A stretch of 64,000 nucleotides of DNA, taken from assembly GCA_023053575.1 (NCBI GenBank), contig JAKZAP010000001.1, forward strand, positions 11,548,849 through 11,612,848, read 5' to 3'. Position 1 is the stretch's first letter; each line of letters starts with the position of its first letter. The position numbers and the translations under genes were made by a program. This document shows positions 32,359-44,300 of the stretch, one piece after another. This stretch comes from Branchinecta lynchi (lineage: Eukaryota; Arthropoda; Branchiopoda; Anostraca; Branchinectidae). The notes under the pieces are model-generated. The model saw only the letters and a list, made by a program, of their open reading frames with translations, made no database searches and had not been told where the DNA came from.

Positions 32359-35341
32359 TATGGCACTTGAGCTTACTCAAGTGCCATATAGCGATTGTAA
32401 TTTCTGTCCGTCAGTCGGTCTGTCGGTCTGTCGGTCCCGGTTTTGTTAGTTCGGGCACTTCCAGATAAGCTAGGACGATGAAACTTGGCAAGCATATCAG
32501 GAACTGGACCAGATTAAATTAGAAATTGTCGCTTCCTCGATCCGACCATCTGGAGAGGAGTGGAGGGAGGGGGAATCCGGAAAAAAATAGGAAAAATGAG
32601 ATATTTTTAGCTTACGAACGGGTGATCGGATCTTAATGAAACTTAATACATGGAAGGACTTCGTGTGTCAGACCCTCCATTTTAAATCCAGACCGGATCC
32701 GGTGACACTGGGGGGAGTTAGAGGGGGAAACCGGAAATCTTGGAAAACACTTAGAGTGGAGGGATCCGAATGAAACTTGGTGGAAAGTACAAACAAAAGT
32801 CCTAGATACGTGACTGATATAACCGAAACGGATCCGCTCACTTTGGGGGAGTTGGGGGGGGAGAAGTCCGAATTTGTAGTGATCCCGCGAGTTCCGTGCT
32901 TCCTGATGTGCTGGGACGATGGAAATTGACAGGCATATCTGGGACCCGACCAACTTAAATAGGAAATCATCAATTCTCCGATTCGACCATCTGGGGGGGG
33001 GGAGTGGAGGGAGGGTGAATCCAAAATTTGAGGTATTTTTAGCTTGCGAACGGGTGATCGGATCTTGATGAAAATTGATATTTAGGATAACCTCGTGTCT
33101 CAGACACTTCACTTTAAATCCGGGCCGGATCCGATGACACTGGGGGCAGTTGGAGGAGGGAACCGGAAATTTTGAGAAACGCTTAAAGTGGAGGGATCGG
33201 GATGAAACTTGGTGGGAAAAACAAGCACAGGTCCTTGACACGTCATTGACATAACCGGACCGGATCAGAGCACTGTGGGGGAGTTGGGGTGGGGAACCGG
33301 AAATTTTGAGAAACGCTTAAAGTGGAGGGATCGGGATGAAACTTGGTGGGAAAAACAAGCACAGGTCCTAGACACGTCATTGACATAACCGGACCGGATC
33401 AGGGCACTGTGGGGGAGTTGGGGTGGGGGTCCAGATTTCTGGCGATCCCGCGAGTTCGGCATACTTCCTGATGTCCTAGGGCGATGAAACTTGGCAGGTA
33501 TGTCAGGGATCCGAACAGATTGACTTGAGAACAGCCGTTTCCCCGACCCGACCATCGTGGGGGGACTGGGTGGATGGGGAGTCCGAAATCTAGTGGCGTG
33601 CATAACTTTTGAACGGGTGATCGGATCTTGATGAAAATTGATATTTAGGATGACCTCGTGTCTCAGACACCTCACTTTAAATCCGGGCCGGATCCGATGA
33701 CACTGGGGGGATTTGGAGGAGGGAACCGGAAATTTTGAGAAACGCTTAAAGTGGAGGGATCGGGATGAAACTTGGTGGGAAAAACAAGCACAGGTCCTAG
33801 ACACGTCATTGACATATCCGGACCGAATCCGACGACACTGGGGGGAGTTGGAGGAGGGAACCGGAAATTTTGAGAAACGCTTAAAGTGGAGGATCGGGAT
33901 GAAACTTGGTGGAAAAAACAAGCACAGGTCCTCTACACGTCATTGACATAACCGGACCGGATCAGGGCACTGTGGGGGAGTTGGGGTGGGGGTCCGGATT
34001 TCTAGCGATCCCGCGAGTTCGGCATACTTCCTGATGTCCTAGGGCGACGAAACTTGGCAGGTATGTCAGGGATCCGAACAGATTGACTTGAGAACAGCCG
34101 TTTCCCCGACCCGACCATCGTGGAGGGAGTGGGTGGATGGGTAGTCCGGAATCTAGTGGCGTGCATAACTTTTGAACGGGTGATCGGATTTGAATGAAAC
34201 TTGTCTGGTGAGCTATCGCCTCGGACGTTCAGTGTCACGTCCGGGTCGGGTCCGATACCTGTGGGGATGGGGGGGTGGTGGAAAACTCAAGAAACTCTAA
34301 AAGCAGAGGGATTGGGACGAAACTTAATGGATGGAACAAGCATTAGGTCTAGATGAAATTGACGGAGCCAGATGGTTTCGGGGCTCTGTGGGGGGAGTTG
34401 GAGGGGGTTTCCTGGAATTCTGGTATTCGTGAGTTAGAATAGTTCCAGATGTAAAACGACAACGAAACTTTGCAGGCATATTAGCGACCCGAATTATCTT
34501 GACTTAAAAACCTGACACAACATACCCCCGGAAACTTCCGTTCCTAGATCCGAGCAATTTTGGGGGAGCAAGAGAAGAGAAATATGGAAATTGACTTCTA
34601 TAAATTGCGAACGAGTGGTCTGATTCGAGTGAAACTTCATGGGTGATACGAATCGATGGCCTCGACATGTAAAACATGCGTTCGAACCATATGCGACCAC
34701 GATTAGGAGAATTGGGGGTGGGGGGGCTTTTGACATGCACAAAAACCAAACGGATGGACCGAATGAGATGCAATTCGACAGTGCCGAGTTTATGCGGCCT
34801 AGATTTGTTATTTGGCGTCCGGGCCGGATTCGGCCAAGGTAGGGGGGGGCTACTGGAAACTTGCAGATAGGCTATGCTCCAATTTCAGTCAAACTTGATG
34901 AGGGAATTAAGAGATTGGGCCAGAACCGGCTCCGACAACGTTGGTGGGAAGGGGGGGGGGGGTACCGGAACTTTCCAAAAATGCTCAGATTCGAGTGAAA
35001 CTTGGTAGATGGTATAAATGAAGATGCTTTAGGTGGTCGATTTTTTTTATTCCGAACCAGATTCGGCCACGGTAGGTGGAAATAGAGTGAGTACCGGAAA
35101 TCGTGTAGCACGTCTAGGGATCAAACAAATGGATTTATTGGGATGAAAGTTTGAACAGTCATGTGCATTTGCTACAGACAATCGAGACGATGCCGGAACT
35201 GCTCAGAAATGAGTGAAACTAAATATCCTATTTCTATTTCCGAACCGCCTTTTTGGATGGCGGGTGTATTTTGTGACGTTCTCATCTACTTTCTTGTACA
35301 GCCTACTCGTACAAGTGCCATATGAGCTCGTAGCTCTTGTT
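32359..35341 (-). repeat. Family B repeat, inverted copy
   Basis: Opposite orientation to 29527-31596. It starts with the perfect 13-bp stem TATGGCACTTGAG / CTCAAGTGCCATA (32359-32371 with 32376-32388), then a (GTCGGTCT)n-like stretch, then about twenty monomers with internal near-duplicates at 33.1-34.0 kb. It ends with GAGCTCGTAGCTCTTGT. Open frames of 118-218 codons on the minus strand come from monomers whose lengths are near multiples of three. Confidence 0.82.
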
Positions 35342-35640
35342 AAGTTTAGGAGACACCCGTGATACCAATTCTCTGTCTTAAATCCAAACGAAAAAAAAAA
35401 AATAATAGAAAGGAAATCTCAACAGAAATGGGTGATTCACGAAACACCAAAATAACATATTATATGAAAAAGTCAGTTGGTGGTTCAGAGTATATATACT
35501 TTCCAAAAGTTAGTGGTTCGTACCACTAACTCTTCCGACTATCAAACAGTTAGTGGTTCAAACCACTAAATCTCCACTGCTTTAGTGGTTTGATCTACTA
35601 AAAATACCAATTCCGAAAACATAAGGAAGGGTAATTCTTC
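35342..35640. repeat. Repeat D plus palindrome array (second copy)
   Basis: 35342-35460 repeats 11.64-11.74 kb. 35480-35620 repeats, in inverted order, the palindromes at 22.7-22.86 kb, including AGTTAGTGGT-tcgt-ACCACTAACT. Confidence 0.65.
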
Positions 35641-36173
35641 ACCTTTGGTCTTGTTGGGTTTTATGATAGTTTTAAAGCACATATAAAAAGCCTTTGCAAA
35701 ATTTCACAGTCCATCACATGAAAATATTAGGACACTCCTACAACTTGAAAATGATCTTTTTATGTTAAGGTGAACTACTCGTTCTTCAATCGTTATTTAT
35801 AGCTCTTATGTCGCGTAGTGAGATTGGAATTGGTGGTGAGGTCGCATATGAAGACTGAGGCAGATAAATATGCTGCATTGGGGAAAGATAGAGAATAGTG
35901 AAAGCTGAAAGTTCGTTCGTCAATGAGTCGGATTTTGTTTTGTATAGAAAGAATCGTATTCTGCAAACCGGTTTAAAATTGCAGTTTCTCGGATGTAGTT
36001 TCACTGTATAGTTTGACGTACATATGTTTTAGTTATAAAAGTACAGTATTTCAAATGGACCAATAAAACTGTGCGGTACACGGCAATTTCGTAACTAAAC
36101 AAGAAACACGTCAAACTACAGTTAAACTACCCCGAAAAAACGAAGTTCAAGTCTTGTCCGTGAGTCGGTGTCT
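35641..36173. other. No gene recognised
   Basis: A minus-strand frame at 35786-36004 has no recognisable motif. The sequence appears single-copy within the window. Confidence 0.4.
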
Positions 36174-37258
36174 TTTTGGGATCCCAAAACGTAAGTGAAG
36201 GGATACCTATGACATTGCAAAAGTTGTCCGTCCGTCCGTCTGTCCGTCTGTCTGTAAGCACGATAACTCTCGAAGGGAATGAGATATTTTGATGAAACTT
36301 GGTATGATGATTGTTTGGGTCAAGGGTAAGATCGAGCTCGTAGATGGGCTCTGTAGCCCTATATTTGGGGGTGGGGGAGGGGGTTCAACTTAAGGACAAA
36401 CAAAATATTTTTAAACAGCTAATGCGATAGTCGATTATGGGGTAAGAAGACATGCTGAGCACGATGGTGACAATCATTTTCTTGCCGGACAAGTAGTTCG
36501 TCCGGGATCCGGCAAAAACCGGAAAGTTTGGTAAAAGTAAAAGTTCCATTTGAAGTTGCTTAAATGTTTGATATAGGGGAAAGAAGACATGCTGAGCACG
36601 ATGGTGAAAACCATTTTCTCGCTGGACGAGTAGTTCGTCCGGAATCCGGCACAAATCGGAAAGTTGGTTAAAAGTAAAAGTTTCATTTGAAGTTGATTAA
36701 ATGTTTGATTTATGGGTAAGAAGACATGCTGAACCGATGGTGAAAACCATTTTCTCGCTGGACAACTATTTCGCCTGTAATCCGGCCAAAACCGGAATAT
36801 ATGTTAAAAGTAAAAGCTTTATCTGAAGTTGATCAGATGATATATTTAGGGGTAAGAAGAGACGCTGAGTCTGTATACAATGATCATTTTTTACCCACAT
36901 ATAATTAGTCCGGAATCCGGTTGTACCCGCATTTTTTTTTAATCAAAATTTTATTTAAAGTTGATCAGATTTCTTTATAGCGATAAGGAGATACGCCGGC
37001 TTCTTTTCTGAATTTTTCTTTTTTTGCTGGACTAGTAGTTCGCTCGAAATTCCGGCGGAACCGCAAATTTGGCAGTAGTAAAGCAGGAAGTTTCGGTAAA
37101 TATCGTCAAAATAGATATGGCTTGTAGAGGTATAGATAGGTAGATAGAATATCTGAACTCGGTTTTCTCTGATGATTAGCCTGGCGAAGACAAGACCGAA
37201 TTGTCTGGATCAAATCTTAGATTTTTGGGATCCCATCGACACCATTGGTCTTGTTAAA
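36174..37258 (+). repeat. Family A repeat, full-length copy
   Basis: It begins TTTTTGGGATCCCAAAACG, then a CCGT/CTGT microsatellite at 36231-36256, then about five monomers. The end is TTTTTGGGATCCCATCGAC and GGTCTTG. Confidence 0.72.
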
Positions 37259-37369
37259 CATTATAAGTCAGGTTCATAGTACAGTCCTGTCGGGCGAAGA
37301 CCGAAGTTCGTTGCGCTCAGAAATCTGGATTTCTTTTGTTAAATTCACCGACAAATCTATTTTCGTCAT

Positions 37370-38110
37370 TTTGGATTCTGGTGATCCCGCGAGTTAGGTA
37401 CTTCATGATGTATTAGGACGATGAAACTTGTCTGGCATATCAGGGACTCGACACAAATCAACTTGAGAATAGTCGTTTGTATGATCCGACCATCGTGGGG
37501 GCAGTGTAGGGATGGGGAATCCTGAATCTAGTGGCAATAATAACTTTTGAACGGGCAATCGGATTTCAATGAAACTTGACAAGTGGAAAGACATGTCGTT
37601 TCAGATGTTTCTTGTCAAGTCTGGACCGGATCCGACACTTGTGAGAGGGCTGAGGGGGTTCAGCGGATTTTTCGAGAAATGATTAGCGTCGAGGGATCGG
37701 GATTGGATTTGGTGGAAAGAACAAGCATACGTTCAGACAGAACCAGATCGTATCGGGGCTCTTTGAGGGGAGTTGGAGTGGGTGTCCCAAAATGCCTGTG
37801 ATCGCGTGTTCTGATACTTCTATATGTGCTAAGGACGATGAAACTTGGCAGGCATATTAGTGACCGACCAAATAGACTTAAGGACCTGACACTACGCCCT
37901 AGGAAAACTTCCATTCCCGGATCCGATAACTTTCGGGGGAGTTAAGGGAAGGGGAATCCGGTAATTACTGACTCCCATAGATTGCGAACGGGTGGTCCGA
38001 TTCCAGTGAAAGTGTATGTGTGTTAAGAACTAACGACCTAGATATGCAAAATATTACTCCGAGCACAGACAGCAATCATGCTAGGAGGATTTGGAGGTGG
38101 GGGCTACAAC
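37370..38110 (-). repeat. Family B repeat, partial copy
   Basis: About five monomers with gatgaaacttg words, starting mid-element. No hairpin end is kept on either side. Confidence 0.65.
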
Positions 38111-38124
38111 TTTGTGACATGAAT

Positions 38125-38796
38125 AACAAGACCAAAGGTTTCAAGGGATCCCAGAAATCTAATATTTTATCCAGACAATTGGGTCTTGTCTTCGCCAGGC
38201 TAATCATCACAGAAATGAAGTTCAGATATACCTCTATAAGCCATATCTATTTTGACGATACTGACCCGAAACTTCCTGCTTTACTGCTGCCAAATTTCCG
38301 GTTTGGGCCGAATTCAGAGCGAACTAATTGTCGAACAAAAACAGAAAATTCAGAAATGAATTCAGCGTATATCCTTATGTAAAGAACATCTATTCAACTT
38401 CAAATCAAACTTTAGCTTACAAAAAAAAATCCGGTTACAACTGGATTCCGGAAGAATTATATGTCCAAAACATGATCGGCAAATACAGACTCAGTGTCTC
38501 TTCAACCCCTCAATCTGTCATCTAATCAACTACAAATACTACTTACCCTAGAATCGACTATCAAATTAGCTGTTTAAATATATTTTGTTTGTCCCTTGAT
38601 TTGAACCCCCTCTCCCACTCCTAAATGTAGGGTTACAGAGCCCGTCTACGAACTTGTCCTTACCCTTGACCCAAAGAATCCTCATACCAAGTTTTATCAT
38701 AATATCTTATTCCCTTCGAGATTTATCGTGCTTACAGACGGACAACTTTTGCGATATCATAGGTATCCCTCCACTTGCTTTTTGGGATCCCAAAAA
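38125..38796 (-). repeat. Family A repeat, shortened copy
   Basis: The left end is ACAAGACCAAAGGTTTC and AGGGATCCC; about two monomers remain. The right end is TTTTTGGGATCCCAAAAA at about 38779-38796, joined directly to family B text. Confidence 0.7.
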
Positions 38797-39545
38797 CCAA
38801 ACGAATGGGTCGAATGGGATGCGAGTTAGACAGTGCTGATTTGATGCGGCCTAGTTTGTTATTGGGCGTCCCGACCGGATCTGGCTGCAGCAGGGAACCG
38901 GAAGCCTAAATCGGAAATTTACAGACTAGACTCGAACTCGAAGGACGAGAAAAAGAGATGTCAGAGATCAATTTTATATTTCCTAGTCGTTTTAGACCAC
39001 AGTGGGAGGGAGTTGGAGGGGGAGTCTGGGGAATTTTGTGGCTTACATAGGGGTCAAACAAGTGAATTGATCTGAATGAAACTCAGAAACTAGAGAGACC
39101 TATACCCTAGATGTCAAATTGTATGGTACGGACCGGATCTGAGCACGGTGGGGGGGGGGGGGAGGGGGCAGTGGTTTCCGAAAAATCCTCAGAATCGATT
39201 GAAACTTGATAACCGGTAAGAGAAAATGCTTTAGATGATCTTTTTTGTGTGTCCGAACCAGATTCGGCCACTGTAGGGGGAGTTTGAGGGAGAGGGGTAC
39301 CGGAAATAGCATAGCACTCCTAGGGATCGTTACAATACAGCGGCAAACAATACAGCGGTCTAAGTCGTTTTTGCAGTTGCCTTACTTCTGCCAATTTTCC
39401 GGTTCTGGCCGAGAGGAGAAAATTCTGTTTGGTGACGCTATTCTTTTGGTGTTACACGTTTATAACTAGTGGGATGCAACATTTCGTGACGTTCGCGTCT
39501 ACTTTCTTACAGTACTCGTAAAAATGCCATATGAGCTCGTAACTC
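38797..39545 (-). repeat. Family B repeat, partial copy
   Basis: It runs from 'ccaaacgaatgggtcgaatgggatgcg' to the hairpin end near 39529-39545, where the stem reads GAGTT-ACG-AGCTC on the reverse strand (one mispair). A G run lies at 39149-39162. Confidence 0.65.
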
Positions 39546-39704
39546 CTGTTTTTCCAGTGGCCACTATTTCTTCATTTTTGAAGACGGACAGATTTGTGAT
39601 TTCATAGCTGTTCCTTACTTTCCCTTGGGATAAAAAAGACGCTCTGCTCCTCGGACTTCAGACACTTCTGCCGATGGCGCATTTCGTAGTATTCTCTGTT
39701 TAGA

Positions 39705-41052
39705 ACAAGACCAAAGGTTTCGATGGGATCCCAAAAATTTAATATCTGATCCAGACAACTGGGTCTTGTCTTAGCCAGATCCAGTCTTCGCCAGACTCCT
39801 TGAACATTTTTACAACTAAAATTCAGAAACAGATTAAGGCCAAATAGCTAATCACCTGAGAAAACCAAGTTCAGATTTGGATTCAGCCTGTTGTTTTTAC
39901 CCCTATAAGTCATATATATAGGTCAGAAAAGTTTGACGAAAACTTCCTGCCACTTCTGCCAATTACCCGGTTCCGGCCGAACTCCAGAACTACTTGTCCG
40001 GCGAAAAAAGAAAGCTCAAAGACGAAATCAGTGTATCTTCTTTCCCCAGTAATGAACATCTAATCAACTTCAAATAGAAATTTAGCTTATAACAAATTTT
40101 CCTATTCCAGTCGGATTCCGGTCGAACTATATGTCCGGGTAAAATATGATTGTCATACAGGGACTCAGCATCTCTTCTTACCCTAAATCGCTTATCTAAT
40201 CAACTAGAAATAAAACTTTGACTTCCAACAGATTTCCGGTTTTGGCCGGATTCCGGACGAACTACATGTCCGGGTAGAAAATTGTTTTCACATAAGTGTT
40301 CAGCATGTCTTCTTGCCCTAAATCGAACATCTAATCAACTCCAAATAAAACTTTTAATTTTGACAAACTTTCCGGCTTGGGCCGGATTCCGGTCGAAATA
40401 CTTGTCCGTCGAGAAAATAGTTTTCACCATCGTCTTCAGCATGTCTTCCTACCTCTAAATCGAACATCTAATCAACTTCAAATAAAACTTTTACTTTCAA
40501 CAAACTTTCCGGTTTGGGCCGGATTCCGGGCGAAATACTTGTCCGTCGAGAAAATAGTTTTCACCATCGTCTTCAGCATGTTTTCTGACCCCTAAATCGA
40601 ACATCTAATCAATTTCAAAGAAAACTTTTACTTTCAACAAACTTTCCGGTTTGGGCCGGATTCCGGGCGAAATACTTGTCCGTCGAGAAAATAATTTTCA
40701 CCATCGTGTTCAGCATGTCTTCTTACCCCATAATTGACTATCACATTAGCTGTTTCAAAATATTTTGTTTGTCCCTTAATTTGAATCCCCTCCCCCACCC
40801 CTAAATGTAGAGCTACAAAGCCCATCTACGAACTTGACTGGTCCGACGACCCAACGAACCCTCACACCAAGTTTCATCAAAATATCTCGTTCCCTTCGAG
40901 AGTTATCGTGCTTACAGACGGACGGACAGACGGACGGACGGACGGACGGACGGACGGACGGACGGACGGACGGACGGACGGACGGACGGACAGACGGACA
41001 ACTTTTGCGATGTCATAGGTATCCCTCCACTTACGTTTTGGGATCCCAAAAA
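39705..41052 (-). repeat. Family A repeat, longest copy
   Basis: About eight monomers between ACAAGACCAAAGG on the left and TTTTGGGATCCCAAAA (41037-41052) on the right. Two adjacent monomers near 40.38-40.68 kb are almost identical, which suggests recent unit duplication. Confidence 0.75.
40915..41001 (+). repeat. (GGAC)n microsatellite inside family A
   Basis: About 20 GGAC/GGAC-like units, interrupted by CAGAC at both ends. It is the expanded form of the short microsatellite that every full family A copy carries at this place. Confidence 0.9.
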
Positions 41053-41175
41053 CGATGTGTCATTTATTTGGCGATTAGGCTTAGAAACGTCGAGAAATCT
41101 TTATATCTTAAGCACACTGAAGGCCAGAATCTATATTCTCAGTGGTTAGGTTATGCCACACAAACGCAAAGTAAA

Positions 41176-41615
41176 ACAAGACCAAAGGTTTCGATGGGAT
41201 CCCAAAAATTCAATATTTAATCCAGACTTGTCTTAGCCAGATCCAGTCATCGACAGACTCCTTGAACATTTTTACAATTAAAATTCAGAAACGGATTAAG
41301 GCCAATTAGCTAATCATCTGAGAAACCCAAGTTCAGATATGGATTCAGTATGTGTGTTTACCCCTATAAGTCACATCTGTTTTGACAAAAACTTCCTGCC
41401 ACTTCCGCCAATATCCCGGTTTCGGCCGGACTCTAGAACTACTTGTCCGGCGAAAAAAGAAAGCTGAAAAACGAACTCAAGGTATCTTCTTTCCCCAATA
41501 TTGAACATCTAATCAACTTCAAATAAAAATTTAACTTCTAACAAATTTTCCGACTCCAGCTGGATTCCGGTCGAACTATATTTCCGGATAAAAAATTATT
41601 GTCACACACGGACTC
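41176..41615 (-). repeat. Family A repeat, truncated copy
   Basis: It starts ACAAGACCAAAGGTTTCGATG and stops after three monomers at 'cacacacggactc', where family B text begins without a microsatellite end. Confidence 0.65.
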
Positions 41616-42290
41616 TTGGACCGCATCCGATAGATGTGTGGGGGGGGGGGGGTAGTCGGAAGGGGAGCTGTAAATCTGTGACAGTGGCGCGATTGGGATG
41701 AAACTTGGTGGGAAGAACAAGCACAAGCCCTAGATATATCAGTGACAAAACTGGACCAGATTCGGGCACTTAGGGAGAGTTGGAGGGGGGGGGGGGAATG
41801 TCCGGAATTCCGGTGATCGCGTTTGAAGATACCAGACTAAGATAAGATGTGCTAGGACGGTGAAACTTGACTCGAGCATCAGAGTCTTGACAAAATTGGC
41901 TTAGGATTTGTCGAGCGAAGTGGAAACAAGACTTTTGACCAAATGGTACATTTCATTCGCGAGTGTCCATTGACTTTGTGCCATATCAAGGGTTTTGCTT
42001 CAGAAGAAGTTTCCAGCCCCCTTAAAGTGTGCATTTTAACCGGAAAGTAAAAAAAAGGACTTTTGACAGGATTGGGTTAGAAATAGTCAGTTCCCCGATC
42101 CAATGATCGTGGGGGAGTGGAGGATGGGGAATCCGGAATCTTGATGCATGTATAACTTTCGAACGGGTGATCGGACTAATGCGTTTGTGTGTGTGAGGGG
42201 GGGGGGAAGATGGAGGGGATACCGGAAATCCTGTGACACGCTTAAAGTAGAGTGATCGCTATAAAACTTGGTTGGAAGAATAAATACAAG
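41616..42290 (-). repeat. Family B repeat, left half (split by long-TIR element)
   Basis: Monomers with G runs at 41641-41652 and 41787-41797. It is interrupted at 42290 after 'aataaatacaag' and resumes at 45397 with 'agccgtagatacataagtgac'. Confidence 0.65.
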
Positions 42291-43094
42291 TGGGTCATTC
42301 CAGCAGATAAAGACAGGCAAACAAAATCGATTTCTCAGATTTTGACGAAAATTTCTCAAAATGATCTACAAGGGTCCAACACCTTCCCCAAAAACTTTTT
42401 CGGTGAAAAAATTTTTGTTCGGACTCTGATGAATTTTTTATTTTCGGCCAAATATTCCATTGTTGATGGTCGAAAGAGTCAATATTGTTCAAAAATTGGC
42501 AAAAATCAGGGAAATTCTACACGACCATCGATTTTTTTTAGCTTCTTACCTACCTTTAGGACTTCAAATGGGTTGAATTCAATTAGGGGACTTCAATTAG
42601 GACAAAAAATGGGTCTTGGTAGAACCACTCCAGAAGAACCGGTCAGATCGCAAAAATTCTGAGATTCCCCATGGTAATAGAGTGAAGAATGGGCTGCATT
42701 TCTGCATCAGCACTTTTGTGGCTATCGAGCCAGAAACGGTCTTAAATAGCAATGTTAGGAAACTGAAATTCTTGCGAAAATGTATTGTTTTTATGACAAA
42801 ATGAATTAGTCTCACAACCTGAAAGTAACAAGTGCGCAAGCGCTCAAACGTGGAGTATGAAAGTAAAATGCTGGTTACTTTGTATATACAAACAGCTTTA
42901 GAACCAAGACATTTCACATCCCCAATAACCAAACAAGTATTGAACTAACCTAATTTGTAATCATCCCACTTTTAAAGCTTTAAATGTAAACAGACCGCAA
43001 GTATAAATTCAAAGAAATGTTCAAGATCTTGCACGAACAGCTTGAGCCAGTCCAACCCTTTAAATCTCTTTTCCATTAGCAAGGTAATAACAAG

Positions 43095-43342
43095 CAGGGG
43101 CGTCACGACTGGGAGCGTGGGAGGGGGGACGCCTCCCTCCAAGGTTGTCGGCCAGTCGGTAAAAAATAACCGAGTCGGCAGTGCCACGATTTTTCGTTAA
43201 AACAGTTTTTTCGTTAAAACTCGTTTTTTTCTTGGAAAACAGTGTTTTTTCTGCAGAAATAGTCGGTAAGATTACCAGCCAGTCGGTAAATGCCTCGCCC
43301 CCCCCCCCCCCCCCCCAAACATTTTGGCTAGTAACGCCTCTG
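43095..43342. mobile_element. hAT-like MITE nested in the long-TIR element
   Basis: The left end is CAGGGGCGTCACGACT; the right end read inward is CAGAGGCGTTACTAGC. It is flanked by ataacaag (43087-43094) and acaacaag (43343-43350), an 8-bp duplication with one mismatch. Inside is a C run near 43299-43317 and no gene. The same end type reappears at 63845. Confidence 0.75.
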
Positions 43343-43579
43343 ACAACAAGCGCAATAAACCAAATCGTAGCAGCCTAAAATCCTCTTTGTGAAAATTCAT
43401 TAAGAACTGCATATCATCGATCATATGACAAAACAGTTCAGTTTCCAACTGTTCATCAAAGATTAAAAGTACGACGCGTCGTCTTATTTGTTGCTGTTGC
43501 ACCAACATCCTTATCCATAGATATATCTCCCCAAATATAAAGGAGTTGGACTTGAGACCTGTCATAGACGAACTTAACT

Positions 43580-44300
43580 CATAGGAAATCTGGACCCAGC
43601 TGCCCATGAACGGGGAGGGGGGGGGGGGGTCGGGACCCATCAAAATTCTTGCTTACCCCTCTTGTTGCTAAAGTATACCAGCTGAGAGTTTGATTCCAGT
43701 CACGGGTCAAAACCTTTGTACATGGGCAATTTGGGCCCACTTGCCCTTGAACAGGGGACGGTGGGGAGGGTTCAACTACTCATATATATCCCCTAACCCT
43801 ATGATACAAAAGCACAAAGGAATTTCATCGCCTTATTTCAAGCTATTGCCTTGTTAAGACATCAGAAAATGGACAATCTGGGCCCAATAGCCCCTGAACC
43901 AAGTGGCCGGGTGGGGTTTGGAACCAGCAAAAAGTAAAAAGAGACCTCAATGCTCACAAACCTACCAAGTTTCAACTTGATACCTGTTGAATCCTGTAAT
44001 GGGTAACGAACTTCACTCCTGGGCAATCTGGGCCCAGTTGACCATGAACGGGGTGAGTGGTGGAGGTGCAAATTTAAAAGCAATTTCACAGCCGTAGGAT
44101 CTATACGTACAAGGAATTTCATCGTCCTTATGTCCAGTTCTGGTCAAGTTATGAACCTTATTCACTGGATAATCTGGGCCCATTTTACCCTGAACCGGGT
44201 TGGGGTGGGGGGTGGAACCCCCAAAACACACAATTAGAACCCAGTACAAGTGTACCAAGCTTGAACTTGATACTTGCACTGGTTCATGAGTTATGAGCTC
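43580..44300. repeat. Minisatellite of about 145-bp units
   Basis: The phrase gg(g/a)caatctgggccca recurs near 43587, 43725, 43876, 44023 and 44168 (spacings 138-151 bp), each followed by a 'tgaac.gggg' G-rich stretch and a 'caagtttgaacttgatacc'-like phrase. Confidence 0.7.

Noticed and set aside
32633..33921. Long minus-strand frames (118-218 codons) in the family B repeat
   Set aside because: They repeat the same peptide phrases once per DNA monomer, occur in several overlapping frames on both strands, and shift with monomer length. They are by-products of low-stop tandem repeats.
34680..34720. tRNA or tRNA-derived SINE (ggttcgaa-like B-box word, also near 57.83 kb)
   Set aside because: The word lies inside family B monomers with no A box or cloverleaf around it.
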